A stretch of 64,000 bases of DNA, from positions 1 through 64,000 of the forward strand of contig JAQVBE010000013.1 of assembly GCA_028690445.1 (NCBI GenBank), written 5' to 3'. The stretch is from Aliarcobacter sp. Its GTDB lineage: Bacteria > Campylobacterota > Campylobacteria > Campylobacterales > Arcobacteraceae. The number at the start of each line of letters is the position of its first letter. Position 1 is the first letter of the stretch. Position numbers and translations under genes: made by a program. Below the pieces are notes generated by a model. It saw nothing but the letters and a program-made list of their open reading frames with translations. It was not told the origin of the DNA and did no database searches. Positions 28,029 through 37,571 of the stretch are shown here, in pieces.

Positions 28029-30119
28029 TTAAGACGCTTTTTTGGCTACACTCAAATCTCTCTCAACTTTTAATTGAGCATTAATGATTCCAACTACATC
28101 TAAAATTAGACCTATACTTCCATCCCCTCTTACCGTTGCAGCCCCAATTCCTTGAACACTTCTAAAATTTTTGTCTAAAGGTTTTACCACAACTTGATGT
28201 TGATTTAAAAATTCATCAATAGAAATTGCAACTTTTGTATTACCTGATTTTACGACTATTAACATACCTTCTTCAAGTTTTCCAAAGCTTTTTTCAAGAC
28301 CAAATAATTGATGTAATTTAACAACAGGAATAAATTCTTCTCTTAACATTAATAAATCTTGAGTTCCATCTCCAATTTTTTTAATCATTTCAGAAGTTGG
28401 TTGTAATGATTCAACAATTGAACTTAGTGGTAAAATATATTTTTGATTTCCAACTTTAATATCTAATCCATCTAAAATAGCAAGAGTAAGTGGTAACATA
28501 ATTGTAATTATTGTTCCAATACCTGCATGAGTATCTAATTTAATAGCCCCACCTAATTTATGAATATTTGTTTTAACAACATCCATACCAACACCTCGTC
28601 CTGAAATATCAGTAATTTGGTCTGCTGTTGAAACTCCTGCTCCAAAAATTAATAAAGCTTTTTCATTATCAGTCATTGTATTGTATTGATTTTCATCAAT
28701 TTGACCTTGTTCAAGAGCTTTTTGTGCTACTTTTTCAAAGTTAATACCTTTTCCATCATCTTCAATTGTAATAATCATTTGACCATTTGCTTGTTCCGCT
28801 GAGATACTAATAGAACCAACTTCCGGTTTTTTTGTAAGCTCTCTTTCCGCTGCTGTTTCAATTCCATGATCTAAAGAGTTTCTAATAATATGCATTAATG
28901 GATCTGTTAATCCTTCAATCATTGCTTTATCAATTTCAACATTATCTCCATAATGTTTGAATTCAACTTTTTTACCAAGTTTTTTAGAAATATCTCTTAC
29001 AACTTTTGGAAATTTAGAATAAATAGAATCCATAGGAACCATTCTAATACTCATAATTGAATCTTGCATATCTCGAATATGTCTTTCTAGTAATTCTAAT
29101 CTTTCAAGTACTGAATTTCTAGTTTTTGTTTCTTCAATAGTAGATGAAAATTGAGTTAACATTGCATTTGTGATTACTAAATCACCAACGTTGTTCATTA
29201 ATAAATCGATTTTATCAAGATTTACTCTAATGCTATTATTATTGTTTGAAACAGATTTTTTTGAAGGATCCCCTGCCTCATCATCTTCTTTTTGTCTTGG
29301 TTTTCTTACTAATACTTTTTCTTCACTAACAGCAGTTTCTATTTCTGTTTTAGATATAGTTTTCTCTTCTTTAATATCATTACTTTCCATTACTGAATTA
29401 GCAGTAATCTCTGGCATTTCATCAAAAAAACCAAAATTTTCTTTTTCTTCAATTTTAAAATCACTATCTTTTGTATTGTTAGAAATGGTTTCTAAGTCAT
29501 CATCATAAAAACCATAGTTTTTATGAACTTCATCAATTTCATCGTCAGAAAATATTCCATAAGCCTTATTTTTACTATCTCTTTGTTCATTTAAATCATC
29601 ATCAAAAAAACCAAAATTATCGCTATCAAAAACTACAGGTACTTCTTTTTTAACTTCAACTTTTGGAGTTTCAATTGTTTTTACAACTTCAACTTTCGTT
29701 TCAGCATTTTTAACTGCAGTTCCATTTGAATAAGCTCTAAGTTCTTCTAATAGTGAAGTAGTCATTTTAGTAAAAGTTTCTCTATCTAAATTATTAGCTA
29801 CTTCAAGATCTAAAAGCTCTTTCATAACATCAAGTCCATCAATAAGTGTTTCAGCCATTTCAGGGATAAACTCAATTTTATGATTTCTTAATTTATCCAT
29901 TAGATTTTCAACATCATGGGTAAACTCAGCAAATAGTGCCAACTCAACAGACGCTCCACTCCCTTTTAAAGTATGAACATCTCTAAAAAGTTGTCCCATT
30001 TCTTCATCTGTTAATGAACCGTTATTTTCAGCCACTAATAAAACATTATCTGCTGATTCAAAGAGCTCTTCAGCCTCTTCAAGAAACATTTCTCTATATT
30101 TTGAAATATCAAACGACAT
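28029..30119 (-). CDS. cheA: Chemotaxis histidine kinase CheA with repeated aromatic-acidic linker motifs
   Basis: This 696-aa sensor kinase phosphorylates CheY and CheB. Domains in order are the HPt P1 with His in LFRDVHTLKGSG (about residue 50), a linker at about 140-280, dimerisation P3 (RVNLDKIDLLMNNVGDLVI), the P4 kinase core (HIIRNSLDHGIE, EDDGKGI, ISGRGVGMDVV) and a CheW-like P5. A classical P2 domain is not evident. Its place holds four short repeats, FGFFDDDL, YGIFSDDE, YGFYDDDL and FGFFDEMP, spaced by acidic linker. There is no C-terminal receiver domain, unlike Campylobacter and Helicobacter CheA-Y fusions. Confidence 0.95.
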   Translation of the reverse strand: MSFDISKYREMFLEEAEELFESADNVLLVAENNGSLTDEEMGQLFRDVHTLKGSGASVELALFAEFTHDVENLMDKLRNHKIEFIPEMAETLIDGLDVMKELLDLEVANNLDRETFTKMTTSLLEELRAYSNGTAVKNAETKVEVVKTIETPKVEVKKEVPVVFDSDNFGFFDDDLNEQRDSKNKAYGIFSDDEIDEVHKNYGFYDDDLETISNNTKDSDFKIEEKENFGFFDEMPEITANSVMESNDIKEEKTISKTEIETAVSEEKVLVRKPRQKEDDEAGDPSKKSVSNNNNSIRVNLDKIDLLMNNVGDLVITNAMLTQFSSTIEETKTRNSVLERLELLERHIRDMQDSIMSIRMVPMDSIYSKFPKVVRDISKKLGKKVEFKHYGDNVEIDKAMIEGLTDPLMHIIRNSLDHGIETAAERELTKKPEVGSISISAEQANGQMIITIEDDGKGINFEKVAQKALEQGQIDENQYNTMTDNEKALLIFGAGVSTADQITDISGRGVGMDVVKTNIHKLGGAIKLDTHAGIGTIITIMLPLTLAILDGLDIKVGNQKYILPLSSIVESLQPTSEMIKKIGDGTQDLLMLREEFIPVVKLHQLFGLEKSFGKLEEGMLIVVKSGNTKVAISIDEFLNQHQVVVKPLDKNFRSVQGIGAATVRGDGSIGLILDVVGIINAQLKVERDLSVAKKAS

Positions 30120-30133
30120 GAAAACTCCTTAAT

Positions 30134-30502
30134 TTATCTACTTAAAACTATATTTACTGCTTTTAACAATTGATCTGGTACAAATGGTTTTACAATCCAT
30201 CCCGTAGCACCCGCAGCCTTACCTCTTGCTTTCATTTCATCACTTCTTTCAGTAGTTAATACTAAAATTGGTTTTTTTGAATATTGTGGTATTTTTCTCA
30301 ATTCGCTTATTAACGTTAATCCATCCATATTTGGCATATTAACATCAGTAATTATTAAATCGAAATCTGCAGCCTTAGCTTTTGCTAAACCATCTACTCC
30401 ATCAACGGCTTCAGTTACATCTGTGTAACCACCCTCGTTTAGTGCATAGTTTAGCATATCTCTTAGCATTGTAGAATCATCTACTATTAAAAGCTTAGCC
30501 AT
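30134..30502 (-). CDS. cheY: Chemotaxis response regulator CheY
   Basis: A 122-aa stand-alone receiver domain. LIVDDSTMLRDML provides the acidic pair, LIITDVNMPNMDGL the phosphoacceptor Asp (about residue 53), VLTTERS the Thr, and GWIVKPF the Lys. There is no output domain, so it should act at the flagellar motor switch. It is the first gene of the che operon, behind an AAGGGG ribosome-binding site, with a TATAGT -10-like element about 50 bases upstream. cheA follows after 14 bases. Confidence 0.93.
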   Translation of the reverse strand: MAKLLIVDDSTMLRDMLNYALNEGGYTDVTEAVDGVDGLAKAKAADFDLIITDVNMPNMDGLTLISELRKIPQYSKKPILVLTTERSDEMKARGKAAGATGWIVKPFVPDQLLKAVNIVLSR

Positions 30503-30644
30503 ATTAAAACCCCTTAGTTTTCTTAAAAAATTATTTTTACTATACTAACTAAAAAAATATTAATTTAGGATTAGAGTAGATTAAAAGTTCGTAAGTTTAT
30601 AGATTATATAGGGAATTAGTAGTTAATTTGTTATTTAAGGGAAG

Positions 30645-30679
30645 TTCTAATGTAAAGAAATTTTATCTTTACATTAGAA
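30645..30679 (-). terminator. Strong hairpin downstream of pnp
   Basis: TTCTAATGTAAAG (30645-30657) and CTTTACATTAGAA (30667-30679) are perfect 13-bp inverted arms around a 9-base loop, 12 bases beyond the pnp stop. On the minus strand no clear T-run follows (CTTCCCTT), so it may act as a 3' stabiliser or processing hairpin rather than a classical intrinsic terminator. It separates pnp from the che operon promoter. Confidence 0.6.
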
Positions 30680-30691
30680 AAAATTATAGTA

Positions 30692-32866
30692 TTAGTTTGA
30701 AGATAATTCTATTCTATCTTTTGTAACTTTTAAAACTTTTACTTCAATTTCTTGACCAACTGATAGAATATCAGATACATTAGTTACTCTTTCTTTTGAA
30801 ATTTTAGAAATATGTAAAAGACCTTCTCCACCTTTTGGCAATAAAATAAATGCACCAAAATCAACAACTCGTTCAACTTTTCCTAAAACTACTTCATCTA
30901 TAGCATATAATTTTTCAAAATCAATATTTTTAGCAAAATCTTTTCTTGCGGGTGCATTATTTGAAATAGTTTTGATATGCTCACAAGCATCTAAAACATT
31001 TTGTTTATTTCCACCACTTACTTTTACGGTTCCACTATCTCTATCTAAATCAATTGAAACTGTGAATTTTTCAATAATTTCTTTTATAGTTGAACCTGCT
31101 TTTCCAATAATTACCATTATTTTGCTAGGATCAATTGCAAATTGCTCAACTAAAGGTAATGCACTACTTGGAACAATATTTTGTGCTGCTTCTTCCATTA
31201 AAGTTAAGATATGATCTCTTCCTTCTTTTGCTTGAAGTAAAGCTTCTTTTAAAACACTTAATTCAATACCACCAAGTTTTATATCCATTTGAAGAGCTGT
31301 AATACCTTTTGTTGTACCAGCTACTTTAAAGTCCATATCACCATCGTGATCTTCAAGACCCATAATATCAGTTAAAACAGAATAATTATTTCCTTCAACA
31401 ACCATTCCCATAGCAACACCTGCAACTAAATCAGAAATTGGAACACCTGCAGCTTTTAAAGCTAATGAACCACCACAAACAGTTGCCATTGATGAAGAAC
31501 CATTTGATTCAAGTATTTCAGAAACTAATCTCACTGTTTCATTATAATCATTATCGATTGTAGGCTCTAATGCTTTTTTACCTAAATTTCCATGACCTAA
31601 TTCACGTCTTCCCACACCAAACATTGGTTTTGCTTCACCAACTGAGAAACCTGGGAAATTATAATGAACCATAAATCTGTCCACTGAAGTTGATTTATCT
31701 GTTAAAACCTCATACATTTGTCCATCTTTAGGACCTGCAATTGTTCCAACTACTAAAGCTTGAGTTTCACCTCTTGTAAATAAACAAGAAGAATGAGCTG
31801 ATGGTAAAATATTAATTTCAATATCAATTGGTCTTACGTCTTTAAGACCTCTTCCATCGGCTCTTATTTTGTCATTTACAATCATATTTCTTACAATTTC
31901 TCTTTTCACAACAGAAACTGCTTCATAAATTATTGAAAGTGATAATTCATTTGTAATACAATAGTTATTTTTAGAAATCATTTTTGCAACATCTTTTAAT
32001 TGAGTTGCCCTTTCACTTTTTGCTAATTTTTTAATAGCTTCTTTAATCTCATTTGAGAAAGTATCTCTTACATAATTTATAACTGATTCTTCAATTGTAA
32101 ATTGAATTAATTCAACTTCAACTTTTTCTTTACTTGGAGTTTCAAAACCTTTTTCGTAAGTTAAATTCGCTTCTTTTAATGCTTCTTGAGCAAAAGCAAT
32201 AGCTTCAACTAAAGTATCTTCATTCATTTCATTTGCATTATGAATTTTAGTAAATGCCTCAATATCAACTTCAACCATTTCACTTGAAGAGATAGTTTTC
32301 ATCTCTATCATTAATAATTCATCTTTTGAACCAGCAACATATAAATCTAAAGTAGAATCAGACATTTGTTCTGGTGTTGGATTAATTACATAATTATTTT
32401 CAATTCTTCCAACTCTTACACCACAAACAGATTTTTTAATAGGAAGATTTGAAGTATATAAAGCAGCATTTGCAGCGTTTAATGATAATGCTTGTAAATC
32501 AACATTTTTATCAGCACTTAAAACCATAACTGTAATTGTTGTAGGATAAACATAACCTTTAGGGAAAAGTGGTCTTAAACTTCTATCAATAACTCTTGAT
32601 GTTAAAGTTTCAAAATCACTAGGTTTCCCTTCTCTTTTTATAAATCCACCTGGTAATTTTGCAGCTGCATAAGTTTTTTCAATATATTGAACTGTTAATG
32701 GAGTAAAATCTTCACTTACAGGATTATCAAATTCACTTACAACTGTAGCTAAAACAACTGCATTTCCAATTTTTGCTAACACTGAACCATTAGCTTGTTT
32801 AGCTACTTTTCCAAATTCGAAAATCTCTTGTTTTCCATTTAATTCAAATTCACAAACTGTTGACAT
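30692..32866 (-). CDS. pnp: Polyribonucleotide nucleotidyltransferase (PNPase)
   Basis: This 724-aa phosphorolytic 3'-5' exoribonuclease degrades mRNA and controls small RNAs. It has two RNase PH-like domains (PGGFIKREGKPSDFETLTSR and, in the second, FSVGEAKPMFGVGRRELGHG, cited by its core GRRELGHG). A KH domain (IMVIIGKAGSTIKEIIEK) is at about 575-640. An S1 domain follows (LGKVERVVDFGAFILLPKG, LLHISKIS) at about 655-724. The domain order is that of E. coli PNPase. It is followed by the phosphoribosyltransferase-lptD side of the conserved block, which is upstream in transcription. Confidence 0.96.
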   Translation of the reverse strand: MSTVCEFELNGKQEIFEFGKVAKQANGSVLAKIGNAVVLATVVSEFDNPVSEDFTPLTVQYIEKTYAAAKLPGGFIKREGKPSDFETLTSRVIDRSLRPLFPKGYVYPTTITVMVLSADKNVDLQALSLNAANAALYTSNLPIKKSVCGVRVGRIENNYVINPTPEQMSDSTLDLYVAGSKDELLMIEMKTISSSEMVEVDIEAFTKIHNANEMNEDTLVEAIAFAQEALKEANLTYEKGFETPSKEKVEVELIQFTIEESVINYVRDTFSNEIKEAIKKLAKSERATQLKDVAKMISKNNYCITNELSLSIIYEAVSVVKREIVRNMIVNDKIRADGRGLKDVRPIDIEINILPSAHSSCLFTRGETQALVVGTIAGPKDGQMYEVLTDKSTSVDRFMVHYNFPGFSVGEAKPMFGVGRRELGHGNLGKKALEPTIDNDYNETVRLVSEILESNGSSSMATVCGGSLALKAAGVPISDLVAGVAMGMVVEGNNYSVLTDIMGLEDHDGDMDFKVAGTTKGITALQMDIKLGGIELSVLKEALLQAKEGRDHILTLMEEAAQNIVPSSALPLVEQFAIDPSKIMVIIGKAGSTIKEIIEKFTVSIDLDRDSGTVKVSGGNKQNVLDACEHIKTISNNAPARKDFAKNIDFEKLYAIDEVVLGKVERVVDFGAFILLPKGGEGLLHISKISKERVTNVSDILSVGQEIEVKVLKVTKDRIELSSN

Positions 32867-32871
32867 ACTTT

Positions 32872-33522
32872 TTATCCTTTAATTATTTTCTCTAAATCTT
32901 CAAAACTAACATCATCTAAACTATCATAATAAAAATCAATTTCTACAAAATGATCTAATTTTTTAATAAAATATAAATCATCAGCAATTGATTCTATTGT
33001 AGAAATACTAGCTGTTGGTAAAATTGGAGTTGCTACTGAAATAGACTTAGCTTTTAAATTAATAGCTGTTTTTATACAAGCCATCATTGTTAAACCCGTA
33101 TTAATTCCTTCATCAACAATCAATACATTTTTATTCTCAAATTTTTGAATCTTTTCACCATGTCTAAACTTATTAACTGTTTTGACAATAGATTCATCAT
33201 ATACCTGTTTAGATTTTGAATACACATAATCTAAACTAATATCAAAGGCTTTTATTAATTCTTCATGAATTAATACCTCTTCATGCTCTGTTACAACGGC
33301 TATTTCGCAATCTTCATTGTTTGGAGCATAAATTTTCCCTGAAAACATCATATCATATTTACTATTAAGTGCATTTGCTATAATTTTTGCTATTTCAAAT
33401 CCACCATATGAACTTGATATTACAGTCCAGTCTTCCAATTTCATACTATCAATTGGTAAAACATCTAATAATCTATAAGCAGCAACTTCTCTATTTTTAA
33501 AATATATTCTATCTGGATTCAT
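32872..33522 (-). CDS. Phosphoribosyltransferase family protein
   Basis: The 216-aa protein has a type I phosphoribosyltransferase fold. The PRPP-binding loop is VLIVDEGINTGLTM (about 133-146), with Asp-Glu in place of the usual acidic pair and the Thr-Gly-x-Thr end. An upstream flexible hood is also present. The substrate base cannot be told; such proteins beside pnp in Campylobacterota are usually annotated only as phosphoribosyltransferase. It starts at the last base of lptD (TAATG-type overlap) and precedes pnp by 5 bases. Confidence 0.85.
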   Translation of the reverse strand: MNPDRIYFKNREVAAYRLLDVLPIDSMKLEDWTVISSSYGGFEIAKIIANALNSKYDMMFSGKIYAPNNEDCEIAVVTEHEEVLIHEELIKAFDISLDYVYSKSKQVYDESIVKTVNKFRHGEKIQKFENKNVLIVDEGINTGLTMMACIKTAINLKAKSISVATPILPTASISTIESIADDLYFIKKLDHFVEIDFYYDSLDDVSFEDLEKIIKG

Positions 33523-35642
33523 TAATTATTATCTTCCATTTTATATTTTTGTTTAATTCCACCTAATGGTTTTAACATAACATTTACAAATATAATTTTT
33601 TGATCTATTGCTTCATAATTTAGCCTAGAAGAAGGCACAACTTCATTTTCATATCTTATATCCATATTCCAACAACTATCATTTATATTAAGACTAACAC
33701 CTTGCTTACTTCTAATATTGTCAAGTAAATTGTAGTTTTCATAATATGAAAGTTTATAATCTTTAGCAATTTTATATGAAGTTACAATTCTATATGATTC
33801 TAAATCTTCTCTATCATTAAAAATATTTTCTGTTTTTTTTGTTTTATAATATCCAAGAGTCAAAGATAAATCATTATAAATAAAATTTGTATCTGCATTA
33901 TTTTCAACAACTTCTTGGTCTTCAACATTATAAATAACTTTTCCACTGATACTTCCATAATCATGATTAAGTCTAATATAATTTTCTAAATCTTCTAATT
34001 TTGGTTCATTTAATGAATCATATAAAATTGATTGTGAAATTTTATGATTAATCCATTGTTTTAAAGTATTGTTATCATATAAAGATTGATTAGCTGATAA
34101 TTTGATATTTTTTTCTTCTTGTGTAATAGGAAAAGCTTTAAGTTCTTGCTCTTTTAAAGAACCTGTTTGTGTAGTAATTTTATATAAATCACCATCTTCT
34201 TCAATGTTTTTGGGAACAATATATTCTGCTTTTAAATTAAGTGTATGTAAATAATTTTCATAAGGCTTAATTAAATCACTTCCAATTCCTACAGAAGTTC
34301 TATTTTGAACCAAAGTTCCATCTTTATATCTTGGACTATTAAAATTATCATAATCATATTTATCTATAGTTGTTTTATTTTCTATAAAAGCATATATATA
34401 ATCATCAATTAAATGTTCACTATAACTTAAAGGTAAACTTATCTCATATACATTTGCAGTTAGCCCTTCTTTTCTCGTATAATTCATAACTTTTGTATCT
34501 AATGAATAAATTAATTTATCAACAAATAGTTCTTTGTTGTAAGAGTGAAATTGTAATTGAGGTAACTCTTGTAAAGTTTCATCATTTGATTTTTTTGAAC
34601 CATCAATATAATATCTACCATAAATACCACTATAATATCCGGAATTATCATAAAAATAATTAATCTTAGATTCAACTTTTTTATCTGTAGAAGTTAACTT
34701 ATCATTATCTTCTATAGTAATATACTCTATATCATTAAAATAAGTAAGTGATGTATATAATCCATCTTGAGAATTGTTATCTGAGAAAATATCTCTTCTT
34801 TTATAATCTAAATCAAAACCATAATGCTGTTGATTTTCCAGATTATTTTTTACAAAATAATCTTCATTCTCCCTAAACATACCTACTTTTACCTCTAATA
34901 AAGAATTAGGTGAATCTGCATATCTATAATATGCATATGTTCCTTCTCCTCTATTTGTTCTAATTTGAGGTATTAATTCTATATCATAATTATATGCAGG
35001 AGCAAAATAAATAGGTTGAGAATAAAATAATCCTTCTCCTCTTGAATATCCAATAGTAGGAAGTAATAGACCTGTTCTTCTTGTAGTATCTGTTGGAAAT
35101 CCTAAATAAGGGCTATAAAATACAGGAACATCTTTTACATAAATTCTTGTATTATAAGCATTTATCCATTTTGCTTCTGTATCATAATTTGCACTAGAGG
35201 CTCTAATACTCCAAAGAGGGTCTAAACAATCACATGATGAAATAATTGAACTATCAAGTTCTATCTCTTCTTTTTCTTTATTTGAAGTTTTTGAATTTAT
35301 CCAAATTTTACTACTTTGTTCTTGTAAAAACATTGGATTTTGAGTAGAAGAATCTTTTTTTAAATCAACAAAAGCATAATCACTTTGTGTTTGAATATTA
35401 TTATCTTTAATTACTAAAACATTATCAAAAAGTTCAAAAGTTTCATTTTCTTTATTATAAATAACTTTATTTGCACTTAAATAATAAGTTGGTGAATAAA
35501 TAATAACATCACCACTTGCAGTAATTATATTTTCAATAGCATCAACAGTTTTAGCAACTAATTGAAATTTTTCGTTTTTTAATTCTTGAGCATAAATTAG
35601 ACTTGAAGTAATAAGTAATGAAGATATTATTTTTCTATACAT
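33522..35642 (-). CDS. lptD: LPS-assembly protein LptD
   Basis: This 706-aa outer-membrane protein places lipopolysaccharide in the outer leaflet together with LptE. A signal peptide (ISSLLITSSLIYAQ) precedes the periplasmic beta-jellyroll/OstA domain (TVDAIENIITASGDVIIYSP, the OstA signature, about residues 32-51). The large barrel follows from about residue 190. Cysteines that could form the inter-domain disulfides are visible in SSCDCLDPLWSIRA and near the end in NDSCWNMDIRYENE. It overlaps the RDD gene by 8 bases. Confidence 0.92.
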   Translation of the reverse strand: MYRKIISSLLITSSLIYAQELKNEKFQLVAKTVDAIENIITASGDVIIYSPTYYLSANKVIYNKENETFELFDNVLVIKDNNIQTQSDYAFVDLKKDSSTQNPMFLQEQSSKIWINSKTSNKEKEEIELDSSIISSCDCLDPLWSIRASSANYDTEAKWINAYNTRIYVKDVPVFYSPYLGFPTDTTRRTGLLLPTIGYSRGEGLFYSQPIYFAPAYNYDIELIPQIRTNRGEGTYAYYRYADSPNSLLEVKVGMFRENEDYFVKNNLENQQHYGFDLDYKRRDIFSDNNSQDGLYTSLTYFNDIEYITIEDNDKLTSTDKKVESKINYFYDNSGYYSGIYGRYYIDGSKKSNDETLQELPQLQFHSYNKELFVDKLIYSLDTKVMNYTRKEGLTANVYEISLPLSYSEHLIDDYIYAFIENKTTIDKYDYDNFNSPRYKDGTLVQNRTSVGIGSDLIKPYENYLHTLNLKAEYIVPKNIEEDGDLYKITTQTGSLKEQELKAFPITQEEKNIKLSANQSLYDNNTLKQWINHKISQSILYDSLNEPKLEDLENYIRLNHDYGSISGKVIYNVEDQEVVENNADTNFIYNDLSLTLGYYKTKKTENIFNDREDLESYRIVTSYKIAKDYKLSYYENYNLLDNIRSKQGVSLNINDSCWNMDIRYENEVVPSSRLNYEAIDQKIIFVNVMLKPLGGIKQKYKMEDNN

Positions 35643-36072
35643 TTACAACCAACGATCTACCTATAATATCATGAAAAGTTTTTCTTCCATTATTAAAAAA
35701 TCCTATTAGAAAACCAATATAAAAAAACATTTCTGAAAAAATTCTTCCAACCGCTCTTAAGAAAGATGAAAACATAGAAACTCTACCCCATTCATTTGCA
35801 TCTATAACTCTTATTTTTACTATTATTTTTCCAATTGTTGCTCCATAATACCAAACAAAAAAAGTTTGATATATAATTTTCAACATAATCAAAGGAAAAG
35901 CTAATTCTGCTTTTAATAAATACATTAAAGCATCCATATCATGACTTACAGAAAGTATATCTCCCCAAAAAATCATCATTATAATTATAGTTACTAAAAA
36001 ATCATCAATTACATAAGCCAATGCTCGTGAACGCATTGAAGCTAACTGAAGATTATCGCTGTTATTTTGCAT
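35635..36072 (-). CDS. RDD family membrane protein
   Basis: A 145-aa integral membrane protein with the RDD motif pattern. RALAYVIDDFLVTIIIMMIF carries the Arg and Asp residues in the first helix, IYQTFFVWYYGATIGKIIVKIRV is in the middle, and NGRKTFHDIIGRSLVV at the end supplies the second DD-like site. RDD proteins are associated with transport or ion homeostasis without a defined general role. Its position between lptD and purD resembles that in Helicobacter, as I recall. Confidence 0.88.
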   Translation of the reverse strand: MQNNSDNLQLASMRSRALAYVIDDFLVTIIIMMIFWGDILSVSHDMDALMYLLKAELAFPLIMLKIIYQTFFVWYYGATIGKIIVKIRVIDANEWGRVSMFSSFLRAVGRIFSEMFFYIGFLIGFFNNGRKTFHDIIGRSLVVNV

Positions 36073-36078
36073 TAATTT

Positions 36079-37344
36079 CTACTTTAAAGCTTGATATGCA
36101 ATATCAGATCTGCATTTTTTACCAGCAAAATGAACTTGTCCACATAAAGCATAAGCTCTATCTCTGGCTTCTTTTATACTTTTCCCAAAACCTACACAAA
36201 CTAAAACTCTTCCACCTGTTGCCATTAATTTACCATCAATTTTTTCAACACCCGCATAAGAAATATGAGAATTATTTAATAAATCTTCATCCACTATTTT
36301 ATCAACAATAATTTCAGCAGGTGTACTAGAACCATAAGGATAATTTCCACTTGCCATTACAACACCAACACCAAACTCTTTTTTGATTTTAATATCTAAT
36401 TTATCTAATTGTTTTGTTGCACCCTTATAGAATAATTCAGATACAGGAGTTTCTAATAATGGCATTAAAATTTCACACTCAGGATCACCAAATCTAACAT
36501 TATATTCTAGGATAATTGGTTCACCCTTAACAACCATAACACCAATAAAAAGAACACCTTCAAATGGAGCTCCTTCTTGTTTCATCCCTGCAAGTGTTGG
36601 AATAATTACTCTTTCTTCTATTTTTTTATAAATATCATCATTTACAAGTGGTGTTGGAGCATAGGCACCCATCCCTCCTGTATTAGGTCCAGTATCTCCA
36701 TCACCTATTCTTTTATGGTCTTGAGCAGCTGGTAATACTTTATAATTTTCACCATCACAAATAGCAAAAACTGATAATTCATATCCATCTAAATACTCTT
36801 CTACTACAATTGAAGTTCCAGCATCACCAAAAGAAGTTCCAGATAACATATCTGAAGCTGCTTCTTTTGCTTCTATAATACTTTGTGCGATAATTACACC
36901 TTTACCACCACATAAACCATCTGCTTTTACAACTATTGGTAAACTCATTGTATCTATAAAATCATGAGCTTCTTTTTCATTTGAAGTCTCAATAAACGCT
37001 GCTGTTGGTATGTTATATTTTTTTAATATATTTTTCATATAAACTTTCGAACCTTCAAGTTGAGCTGCTGCTGCACTTGGTCCAAAGATTGTTAATCCAT
37101 TTTCTTTAAATATATCAACAACACCATCTACTAATGGAGCTTCAGGTCCCACAATTGTTAAATCAATAGAATTATCTTTTGCCCAAACTGCTAATTGTTT
37201 ATAATCTTTAATATTTATATTTGTTCCCAATTTATCAGTTGCACCATTTCCTGGCATAAAAAACAGATTATGAGCGTTTTCTTTATATATTGCTAATCCA
37301 ATAGAGTATTCTCTACCACCATTACCAAGTATCAATATATTCAC
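36079..37344 (-). CDS. purD: Phosphoribosylamine-glycine ligase
   Basis: A 421-aa ATP-grasp enzyme that joins glycine to phosphoribosylamine, the second step of purine synthesis. [15 protein letters not shown] at the start is the N-domain signature. [33 protein letters not shown] (ATP-grasp core), [20 protein letters not shown] and [17 protein letters not shown] are typical. Its length is normal. It is directly downstream of the probable 6S RNA on the same strand, 27 bases from that RNA's end. Confidence 0.96.
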   Translation of the reverse strand: MNILILGNGGREYSIGLAIYKENAHNLFFMPGNGATDKLGTNINIKDYKQLAVWAKDNSIDLTIVGPEAPLVDGVVDIFKENGLTIFGPSAAAAQLEGSKVYMKNILKKYNIPTAAFIETSNEKEAHDFIDTMSLPIVVKADGLCGGKGVIIAQSIIEAKEAASDMLSGTSFGDAGTSIVVEEYLDGYELSVFAICDGENYKVLPAAQDHKRIGDGDTGPNTGGMGAYAPTPLVNDDIYKKIEERVIIPTLAGMKQEGAPFEGVLFIGVMVVKGEPIILEYNVRFGDPECEILMPLLETPVSELFYKGATKQLDKLDIKIKKEFGVGVVMASGNYPYGSSTPAEIIVDKIVDEDLLNNSHISYAGVEKIDGKLMATGGRVLVCVGFGKSIKEARDRAYALCGQVHFAGKKCRSDIAYQALK

Positions 37345-37371
37345 GATAATTCCTTGTATTATAATTAAAAT

Positions 37372-37535
37372 CCGAGTAGCCGTTAACCATCAAATGGCCC
37401 TAAAAGCCAAGAATCGCACATGAGCGTATATTTTAGGAGCTAAAACGTAATGAAAAGCTGCACACCATACAACTGCCATCATGTACAAAAATAAATTATC
37501 GGACCCACAACAATGGAAATCCCGAACTACTTAGA
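37372..37535 (-). ncRNA. ssrS: Probable 6S RNA upstream of purD
   Basis: This intergenic stretch is clearly more GC-rich than the surroundings and has no convincing reading frame, the mark of a structured RNA in an AT-rich genome. Read on the minus strand it starts near AAGTAGTTCGGGATTTCC and ends near GGTTAACGGCTACTCGG. The termini AGTAG/CTACT can pair as a closing stem, and further arms can pair around a large interior bubble. The length of about 165 nt and the position next to purD fit what I recall of 6S RNA in Helicobacter and Campylobacter. It lacks the tag-peptide frame of tmRNA and the GGAAAGUCC of RNase P RNA. Ends are approximate. Confidence 0.62.
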
Positions 37536-37571
37536 TTATCTTATTTTATCTAAAGATGTTTAAATTTGAGT

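Noticed and set aside
30645-30679. Perfect 13-bp inverted repeat as a recombination site
   Set aside because: Its place 12 bases after pnp in an otherwise normal chromosomal context makes a transcript-end hairpin the simpler explanation.
37372-37535. tmRNA, RNase P RNA or SRP RNA at this place
   Set aside because: No tag-peptide frame or tRNA-like ends, no GGAAAGUCC motif, and too long for the small SRP RNA hairpin.
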